A program made the position numbers and the translations under genes. The notes under the pieces were generated by a model. That model had not been told where the DNA came from. It was given only the letters and a program-made list of their open reading frames with translations, and ran no database searches. From a virus: a DNA stretch of 32,219 bases. The stretch is taken from positions 1 to 32,219 of the IMG/VR virus record IMGVR_UViG_3300006028_000026; one strand, 5' to 3'. Positions 27,961 through 32,219 of the stretch are shown in pieces; within the stretch, counting starts at the first letter, position 1; every line of letters starts with the position of its first letter.

Positions 27961-28347
27961 TCACCGTGCCTGCCTTTCGTTGCCTGCCAGCACCGCAACC
28001 TTCATGCGCTCAACCTCTGCGGGATTCTCGCTGCGCCACTGCGCCCAGGACTCGTCGGTCAGTTTCCACTCCAGCCACTCCGGAACGTCGGGGCTCAGGT
28101 GCTTGTACGGCGCCCGGTACCGGAGGCAGCGGTTGCACAGCGGAATCATGTCCTTGCGGCCGTAGGTCAGGTGCTCGCCGCAGAAGAACAGTCCGCAGCC
28201 GTGCTCGCCGCCGTACGGGTCACCACCGCACACATAGCCGAGCCCGCGATCAATCTTCTCCTCGCAGCGGGGGAAGTCACAGGTGGCCGGGACGCCGTAA
28301 CCGATGTCCCGGTTCCACCGGGTGTCGAAACCTATTGACCAGCCCAT
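27961..28347 (-). CDS. Zinc-binding conserved phage protein
   Basis: A 128-residue protein from ATG 28347, overlapping the end of the upstream gene by 16 nt. It begins MGWSIGFDTRWNRDIGYGVP and has Cys/His ligands in order: ATCDFPRCEEKI, GYVCGGD, HGCGLFFCGEHL, IPLCNRCLRY. This suggests two zinc sites in a treble-clef or RING-like arrangement. The C-terminal third is helical (DVPEWLEWKLTDESWAQWRS). I recall related sequences in actinobacteriophages and mobile elements, without known function. About 74 bp without clear signals separate it from the next gene. Confidence 0.65.
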   Translation of the reverse strand: MGWSIGFDTRWNRDIGYGVPATCDFPRCEEKIDRGLGYVCGGDPYGGEHGCGLFFCGEHLTYGRKDMIPLCNRCLRYRAPYKHLSPDVPEWLEWKLTDESWAQWRSENPAEVERMKVAVLAGNERQAR

Positions 28348-28691
28348 TGCTTCCTCTCCTCAGCCGCAGGCACCGTCACCGGCACCACCTTCGCCGCCTC
28401 CAGCGCCAGCGGCGGCGCGGCCACCGCACGCGGCTCCGGCGCCCGTGCAGCGTCACGTGCACATGCACGCCACACCCGCAGGGCCAGCCGCGCCGCGCCG
28501 TACGCCACCCCCAGGCCCACCGCGCACCCCACCACGGCGGCGGCCACCTCCAGGCCCGTCAGGATCGCCCGCCACGCGGCAGCGACCACGACAGCGCAGA
28601 CGACGACGACGGCCGCCGCCCACCCGCCGCCGCCGCTCCCGCTACTGCTGCCGCCCTTGCACGGCGTCCAGTGGTAGCCATAGTTGCCCAT
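28332..28691 (-). CDS. Small membrane protein of the transfer-type operon
   Basis: A 119-residue protein from ATG 28691 behind a strong AGGGAGGAACAG. A Gly/Ser-rich start (MGNYGYHWTPCKGGSSSGSG) is followed by two membrane segments (about 23-40, GWAAAVVVVCAVVVAAAW; and 46-67, LEVAAAVVGCAVGLGVAYGA), then a basic, Ala/Pro-rich tail (RVWRACARDAARAPEPRA). A Gly-rich head and paired helices recall the small Spd-type membrane proteins of actinobacterial conjugative plasmids, but this is only a resemblance. It starts afresh after the hairpin at 28714. Confidence 0.6.
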   Translation of the reverse strand: MGNYGYHWTPCKGGSSSGSGGGGWAAAVVVVCAVVVAAAWRAILTGLEVAAAVVGCAVGLGVAYGAARLALRVWRACARDAARAPEPRAVAAPPLALEAAKVVPVTVPAAEERKQWAGQ

Positions 28692-28713
28692 CTGTTCCTC
28701 CCTGGTTGGATGG

Positions 28714-28752
28714 AGCGGGGCTGCGGCAAGGTAGGGGTGCCGCAGCCCCGCT
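28714..28752 (-). terminator. Perfect 14-bp hairpin inside the minus-strand operon
   Basis: AGCGGGGCTGCGGC (28714-28727) pairs with GCCGCAGCCCCGCT (28739-28752) around an 11-nt loop, three bases after the stop of the 34-residue gene. No T-run follows. It probably ends or attenuates the upstream part of the operon, giving lower expression of the genes from 28691 on, or protects the mRNA end. Confidence 0.65.
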
Positions 28753-28755
28753 GTC

Positions 28756-28860
28756 CTACGGTCGCTGGTCCAGCCGCATGCCGACGTACTGCCAGCGCAG
28801 GACGAAGCACTCAGCGCAACGGCCGTGCGCCCACGGGTTACGGTGCCAGCGATGAAACAT
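28756..28860 (-). CDS. Tiny CxxC protein (34 residues)
   Basis: ATG 28860 shares one base with the stop of the gene upstream (TGATG). It encodes MFHRWHRNPWAHGRCAECFV and then LRWQYVGMRLDQRP, with a single CxxC pair and many aromatic and basic residues, like half a zinc ribbon. It is flanked by a coupled start and a hairpin after its stop, which supports translation. Unknown function; a chance reading frame remains possible. Confidence 0.5.
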   Translation of the reverse strand: MFHRWHRNPWAHGRCAECFVLRWQYVGMRLDQRP

Positions 28861-29021
28861 CACCCTGCGTCCCGCCGCCACGCCGCGTGCGACCGCTTCT
28901 CCTCGCGCCGGGCCTCCGCAGGTTTGCCCTGCGCCTTCAGCCGGTCAGCGTTCTGCTGGTGGCGCCGGCCCTGTGGGCTGTCCACCTTCTTCGGCAGCCC
29001 GACCCCCTTGAACGGTCCCAT
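28860..29021 (-). CDS. Small basic protein (53 residues)
   Basis: ATG 29021 lies five bases after the previous stop. The protein begins MGPFKGVGLPKKVDSPQGRR and continues as a highly basic and polar helix (HQQNADRLKAQGKPAEARRE), suggesting nucleic acid binding or an intrinsically disordered partner. No motif recognised. Coupled downstream to the 34-residue gene. Confidence 0.55.
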   Translation of the reverse strand: MGPFKGVGLPKKVDSPQGRRHQQNADRLKAQGKPAEARREEKRSHAAWRRDAG

Positions 29022-29026
29022 CGCGG

Positions 29027-29221
29027 TTACCTCCAGATCCCCCGGCGGCTGCCGGTGTTGATAACGCCGTTCTGGCCGTCGCGGCGCACCACGCCACGCT
29101 GTGCGCCCTTCGGCCGCGGGTCGCGCGCCTGCGGCGGGACATGCCTGCCGCCCAGCCAGCCGCCGGAACCGTCGGTCTTCTTGTGCCAGCCCTCCGGCTG
29201 ATACTTGGGCATCGCGATCAC
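29027..29221 (-). CDS. Small basic protein (64 residues)
   Basis: GTG 29221 overlaps the upstream stop (GTGA); an ATG three codons later (29212, MPKYQPEGWHKKTDGSGGWL) is the alternative start. It is rich in Gly, Arg and Lys, with RHVPPQARDPRPKGAQRGVV and the ending NTGSRRGIWR. There is no Cys and no membrane segment. Unknown function; real by its tight coupling on both sides. Confidence 0.55.
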   Translation of the reverse strand: MIAMPKYQPEGWHKKTDGSGGWLGGRHVPPQARDPRPKGAQRGVVRRDGQNGVINTGSRRGIWR

Positions 29222-29451
29222 TTCCTCCTTGCTAGGTCAGGGCGAACGATCTGCGCGCCCCACCGCAACTGGCGCGGCTTCTTGCCGCCGTCGCACGCCC
29301 GGCAGTCCCCGTACACCCGGCCGTGCGACCACCGGCCCTTCCCGTCGCCGCCGCACGACCGGCACTTCCGCCACGGGTTCACCGCCAGGTCCACCACCCG
29401 GTATGCGACCGCGATGAGCACGACCGCCGCGAGCACCGTGGCCCCGTTCAC
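29218..29451 (-). CDS. Membrane-anchored DnaJ-type zinc-finger protein
   Basis: A 77-residue protein with GTG start in a GTGA overlap with the translocase stop. One N-terminal membrane helix (ATVLAAVVLIAVAYRVVDLA) is followed by two CxxC pairs, CRSCGGDGKGRW and YGDCRACDGGKK. The first is the CxxCxGxG motif of DnaJ-type zinc fingers. The basic tail ends QIVRPDLARRK. Coupling to the TraB/FtsK-like gene suggests a partner of the translocase at the membrane. Function otherwise unknown. Confidence 0.65.
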   Translation of the reverse strand: MNGATVLAAVVLIAVAYRVVDLAVNPWRKCRSCGGDGKGRWSHGRVYGDCRACDGGKKPRQLRWGAQIVRPDLARRK

Positions 29452-31280
29452 CGGCGGCTCGCGTCGAACGCCGCGATCTCGTCCGCCAGGAACAAGTCCG
29501 CGTTCCCGTCCCGGGCCACAGGAAGCGGAGACATCCGCTCGCCCTCCGGCCGCTGCCGGTCCCGCCACATCGCCATCTTCAGCCCCGCCCACGTCGTCCC
29601 CGGGCCCACGTAGCCGCGCTCCACCGCCTGCTTCAGCGTCACCATCACCCGCGGCCCGGCCGTAACCGGAAGGGGGGGTGTAACAGTTACATCCGCTGGT
29701 GAGGGGCCACTGTCAAGACCCGGGATTCCGGTAACAAGCGAGCGGGGGACCGTCGACGGCAGTCGCCCGATGTTCCCCGCAAGCACCAGCGCCCGCGCCA
29801 TCACCGGGTCAAGCTGCGGCGTCTGGACCTCGCGGACACCGCCAGAAGTCACCAGCTGGAAGCGGCCGACCTGTGTCGGCGACGGCGGCATCGGGGTGTC
29901 GCCGCACATCATCTTCCACGTCGGCGCCTCGTACCGGGTCAGCAGCTTGATCCCGCACTGCGACCGCACACTGGAGTCCTTGCTGCCCGTCACCTCGGCG
30001 GTCAGGGCCTGCCCGATCAGCACCAGGTGCTTGCGGACCTGCCGCCCGGCGAAAGCATCCTCGCCGAGCCCGGTCAGCGCGGGGGACTTCGCCGGGTCGT
30101 CCGGGCCCTTGTTCTTCCCCCAGTACTGCTTCAGCCGGGGCACCGCCAGGTTCAGCTCCTCCGCCAGGGTGAACTGCCGCGCGCCGACGTTCGCGTGCAC
30201 CCTGCCCGTGGTGTCCATCCCCGCGAACGCCACGTCGCCGCGCCGGTCCAGCTCCTCCGACAGCCAGCACATCCCGTCGTGCAGCTGCTCCGTCGTCCAG
30301 GCGTAGGCGACGTTCGGCAGCTGCACGAGGTTGCGGTCCATGTCCTTCAGGATCCACGGGTAGGACAGCCGCCGCTTCGCGTCCAGGACCAGGCCGATAC
30401 CACCCCTGAGCAGCACTTGCAGCAGCAGCCACCCGCCTATGTTGCTCTTCGTCCCGCCCGTGCCCGCGGCGATGGCGACGTGTGGGCTGTCGGTGTCCAG
30501 GGACGCCGTGACGAGCTCCTCGCCCTTCCCGACCCCGGCCAGCAGCTCGTGCTCCTTGCACTTGCGCATCTCGTCGAGCAGGTCGGCCATCCTCACGTGC
30601 CCCGGCGGCGGCGGGGAGTGCCGCAGCACCAGCAGCGGCACCGGGCCGTCCTTGCGCCACGTCACCTTCGGCGACTCGATGGCCGCCTTCGCGCCGACGA
30701 TCGCCGCCAGGCGCTGCTCGTCCCGGGCGTCCGACGGCCACCCCGCGGGCAGGCACAGGGTCACGCCGAGGATGCCGCCGCCGGCGTCGAGCTCGGGCTT
30801 GATCCACGACTCCGCCCGGGTCGCGCGGGGGATGCCGGCCACCTGGTGGGCGGCCAGGTGCAGCGGGAACAGCACCGACCGGCGCATCCCGCGGCCCTGC
30901 AGCCGCCGCCACGCCAGGAACGCCAGGAACCCAGCCGAAACGAACAATAGACATACAACTACCAGCACCGTGACCTGCGCGTTCACCAGGAACGCCACGA
31001 CCACGACCAGGAACCCCAGTGTGCCGCCCGTCCGGTGCACCGTCCGCTTCCACCGGGGCAAGTGCTGCCAGCGGGTCGCGTGGCCGGTCGGCGTCAGGGC
31101 CCGCTGGCCGTGGCGGAGCCAGCCCGCGTCGGTGACGTGGTGGCCGTGCAAAGGGTGGCCGGTCAGGAACCGCCAGCCGAAGATAAGGAACTTCTGGCCG
31201 AGGAACCAGCCGCGGATGCGGTGCACGCTGTAACCGGTGACCGTAACGATCACCAGCGCGGCGGTTACAGGGCCGATCAT
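29448..31280 (-). CDS. TraB/FtsK-like DNA translocase
   Basis: A 610-residue protein from ATG 31280 (ATGA overlap with the gene upstream; a longer frame to 31391 lies inside that gene). Residues ~1-16 and ~83-121 hold hydrophobic segments (VTAALVIVTVTG; LGFLVVVVAFLVNAQVTVLV), so the N-terminus is membrane-bound. The ATPase core has HVAIAAGTGGTKSNIGGWLL near 271 (P-loop), LVLDAKRRLSYPW, and KHLVLIGQALTAEVTGSKDS (~415-434), the strand-and-sensor region of the TraB/FtsK group, then APTWKMMCGD. The P-loop is AGTGGTKSN, where most relatives have G-x-x-G-x-G-K-S; Lys-Ser is kept. In actinobacterial conjugative elements such proteins pump double-stranded DNA between cells. Here it may serve transfer, or segregation of a phage-plasmid. 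Confidence 0.85.
   Translation of the reverse strand: MIGPVTAALVIVTVTGYSVHRIRGWFLGQKFLIFGWRFLTGHPLHGHHVTDAGWLRHGQRALTPTGHATRWQHLPRWKRTVHRTGGTLGFLVVVVAFLVNAQVTVLVVVCLLFVSAGFLAFLAWRRLQGRGMRRSVLFPLHLAAHQVAGIPRATRAESWIKPELDAGGGILGVTLCLPAGWPSDARDEQRLAAIVGAKAAIESPKVTWRKDGPVPLLVLRHSPPPPGHVRMADLLDEMRKCKEHELLAGVGKGEELVTASLDTDSPHVAIAAGTGGTKSNIGGWLLLQVLLRGGIGLVLDAKRRLSYPWILKDMDRNLVQLPNVAYAWTTEQLHDGMCWLSEELDRRGDVAFAGMDTTGRVHANVGARQFTLAEELNLAVPRLKQYWGKNKGPDDPAKSPALTGLGEDAFAGRQVRKHLVLIGQALTAEVTGSKDSSVRSQCGIKLLTRYEAPTWKMMCGDTPMPPSPTQVGRFQLVTSGGVREVQTPQLDPVMARALVLAGNIGRLPSTVPRSLVTGIPGLDSGPSPADVTVTPPLPVTAGPRVMVTLKQAVERGYVGPGTTWAGLKMAMWRDRQRPEGERMSPLPVARDGNADLFLADEIAAFDASRR
29662..29735. repeat. GTAAC/GTTAC cluster near the 3' end of the translocase gene
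   Basis: GTAAC or GTTAC occurs at 29662-29666, 29680-29684, 29686-29690 and 29731-29735. The middle two form a perfect palindrome, TGTAACAGTTACA (29679-29691). The motifs use codons rare in this DNA, which suggests selection on the DNA itself. Confidence 0.5.
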
Positions 31281-31329
31281 CCTGCCAGGCCGCCTGTTAC
31301 CGCTGTTACGGCCGGGACGGGAGGGTAAC
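31230..31329. repeat. GTAAC/GTTAC cluster across the start of the translocase gene
   Basis: Six copies in 100 bp: 31230-31234, 31243-31247, 31264-31268, 31296-31300, 31305-31309 and 31325-31329. They span the end of the HNH-like gene and the first codons of the translocase gene. Same motif as the cluster at 29662. Confidence 0.5.
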
Positions 31330-31651
31330 CTCTGCTTCTCTCTTCCTTCTTCTCTCCCTTGTCCCTCTCGTTCTGTCTCTTCGACCCCCAACAGACCCTG
31401 TCGGGTCTGTTATCGGTGACTCCGTCACCGAGGTGACGGACCTGCGGTGCTCCGTGCCAGGCCATGCACACGATCTCGGCGTGGCTGTACCACTGGCCGC
31501 GGTGCTTCGACCGCAGGTAGCCGTCCTTGTCCGGCGTCCCCTCGCGCACCTTGCCCTCGATGCGGACCCGGCCGAGCGACGACCCCTCGAACACGCCGCC
31601 CGGGTAGCCCATCCGCCGCGACGCGCGCACCTTCCGCCACGCCTCAGCCAT
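31277..31651 (-). CDS. NUMOD4/HNH-like protein between DUF2637 and translocase genes
   Basis: A 124-residue protein from ATG 31651, overlapping the upstream gene by 8 nt (ATGGCTGA) and the translocase by 4. The N-terminus AEAWRKVRASRRMGYPGGVF and SSLGRVRIEGKVREG resemble a NUMOD4 motif (WxxI...SxLGRVRS). GYLRSKHRGQWYSHAEIVCM and AWHGAPQVRHLGDGVTDNRP follow, then CWGSKRQNERDK, an HNH_3-like core. The usual N-L before W-G is R-V-C-W-G here, so activity is uncertain. The C-terminus is a purine-rich coded run (EKKEERSR). Either a homing-type nuclease captured in the operon, or a DNA-binding relative that works with the translocase. The Cys/His spacing differs from the endonuclease VII-like copies. 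Confidence 0.65.
   Translation of the reverse strand: MAEAWRKVRASRRMGYPGGVFEGSSLGRVRIEGKVREGTPDKDGYLRSKHRGQWYSHAEIVCMAWHGAPQVRHLGDGVTDNRPDRVCWGSKRQNERDKGEKKEERSRGYPPVPAVTAVTGGLAG
31390..31439. repeat. Tandem perfect palindromes inside the HNH-like gene
   Basis: AACAGACCC (31390-31398) and GGGTCTGTT (31403-31411) flank TGTC. TCGGTGAC (31413-31420) and GTCACCGA (31424-31431) flank TCC. CCGTCACC (31422-31429) also pairs with GGTGACGG (31432-31439). The second and third compete for the middle segment. They fall in the codons for the H...DNR part of the HNH core. Confidence 0.5.
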
Positions 31652-32219
31652 GGGCGGCCTGGCCGTTCGCGGACAGGGCGGCCCCGGCCGGGGCACCTTG
31701 GGGGGCGGGGACCAGCGCCCCGGCCGGGACCTGGGCAGCCGGGGCAGTCCCCGTGTGGGTCCTGGGGAAAGGACCGCCCCGGCTGCGCTCAGGGACTGCT
31801 TCCGTGGCAGCCGGGGCGGCGCCGCGGTGCCATCCAGGGACACCGCCCCGGCTGCGCTCTGCGGCGGCCTCCTTGCGCGCTTTCGCCGCCTCCGCGCGGG
31901 TGAGGCCAAAGTCGGCGCGGGCCTCGTTGTCGCTGTACCGGAAACGGCGGTCCATCGCCTCGCGCATGCGCGCTTTCGCCGCCTCAAAACTGGACGACGG
32001 AACCGTGCCGCCCTGGGTGGCCGGGGGCCCTGCCGGCCCATCGGTCAGGATTTCCCCGGCCACGTCTCCAGCGGGCGCGCTGCGGGCGCGGCGCACGTGC
32101 CACAGCACGACCTCGGCGGCGATGAAGAACACCACCGGCACGAAGCCGTCGATGATGGCGTCGAGCACCGAGTGGACCACGCCCGCGTACACGTTCATCG
32201 CCAGCGTCAGCGCGATCCC
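31644..32219 (-). CDS. DUF2637-like (Spd-type) membrane protein, 5' end outside the window
   Basis: 191 codons are visible; the frame is open at the window edge (GIALTLAMNVYAGVVHSVLD), so the Met at 32198 is probably internal. Two hydrophobic stretches (the part above, and FVPVVFFIAAEVVLW near 27-41 of the visible part) match the membrane half of DUF2637 proteins, which accompany TraB in actinobacterial conjugative elements and are thought to help spread within mycelium. A cytoplasmic part follows with a helical DNA-binding-like segment (AAKARMREAMDRRFRYSDNE, then DFGLTRAEAAKARKEAA), then Pro/Ala-rich sequence with ERSRGG twice. It is the first visible gene of the operon. Family call rests on the membrane segment pattern and neighbours. 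Confidence 0.7.
   Translation of the reverse strand, partial: GIALTLAMNVYAGVVHSVLDAIIDGFVPVVFFIAAEVVLWHVRRARSAPAGDVAGEILTDGPAGPPATQGGTVPSSSFEAAKARMREAMDRRFRYSDNEARADFGLTRAEAAKARKEAAAERSRGGVPGWHRGAAPAATEAVPERSRGGPFPRTHTGTAPAAQVPAGALVPAPQGAPAGAALSANGQAAHG
31773..31859. repeat. 18-bp direct repeat with an inverted 13-bp copy between
   Basis: ACCGCCCCGGCTGCGCTC occurs at 31773-31790 and 31842-31859. Its core CCGCCCCGGCTGC is present inverted (GCAGCCGGGGCGG) at 31807-31819, so the inverted copy can pair with either. It encodes the ERSRGG-type repeats of the DUF2637-like protein. Confidence 0.6.

Noticed and set aside
28304-29201. Plus-strand open frames across the minus-strand small genes
   Set aside because: They are Arg/Pro/Ser-rich without motifs, and would run against a chain of tightly overlapping minus-strand genes with clear Cys motifs and membrane segments.

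Overview
The window is a stretch of a high-GC actinobacterial siphovirus or prophage. Three things support this: uniform G/C-ending codon use, frequent GTG starts with 1, 4 or 8 nt gene overlaps, and families typical of streptomycete-type phages and mobile elements (a DUF6221-like protein, a DUF2637-like protein, a TraB/FtsK-like translocase). No integrase, repressor, terminase or portal gene lies inside the window, so temperate versus lytic, or plasmid-like, cannot be decided here. No tRNA, rRNA or CRISPR array was seen. No gap between genes exceeds about 150 nt.

Layout. (1) 1-1322: HK97-type major capsid gene, 5' end cut by the window. (2) 1323-2790: inserted accessory DNA, made of an HNH endonuclease on + and a three-gene minus-strand cassette led by a ribbon-helix-helix (RHH) protein. 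(3) 2812-12610: a long plus-strand series between capsid and connector genes. It holds small unknown proteins, a class I methyltransferase, a GT-A glycosyltransferase, a secreted protein, several beta-rich virion-type proteins, and a 999-residue protein with twenty 22-residue repeats. Its position suggests capsid fibres or decorations that the two enzymes may modify. (4) 12603-15816: head-tail connector, neck/terminator protein, major tail protein and a neck/tail component. (5) 15806-16886: a minus-strand cassette of a Cys-rich protein, an RHH protein, a T4 Imm-type superinfection-immunity-like membrane protein and an endonuclease VII-like protein, with a recognisable promoter and paired operators. 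(6) 16898-20171: tail assembly chaperones (-1 frameshift arrangement) and a tape measure protein with a lytic transglycosylase domain. (7) 20185-20738: a predicted RNA pseudoknot and a second endonuclease VII-like gene. (8) 20758-24622: a 1115-residue minor tail protein with a glycoside-hydrolase-like domain nested in an Ig-like domain, then a tail accessory protein. (9) 24763-27091: lysis region (holin candidates, secreted protein, GH25-like lysin, tail-anchored coiled coil), ending at a strong hairpin.

(10) 27243-32219: a minus-strand operon converging on the virion genes. In transcription order it holds a DUF2637-like membrane protein, a NUMOD4/HNH-like protein, the TraB/FtsK-like translocase, small membrane and zinc-binding proteins, and a DUF6221-like protein. 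DUF2637 plus TraB is the gene pair expected of actinobacterial conjugative elements. The window therefore joins a virion and lysis module to a conjugation-like module.

The main general pattern is that three endonuclease genes each abut a virion gene whose final codons switch abruptly to A/T-rich, rare codons. Two of these endonuclease genes also have ribosome binding sites inside predicted RNA structures. This looks like repeated arrival of site-specific endonuclease cassettes that brought a recoded gene end with them.
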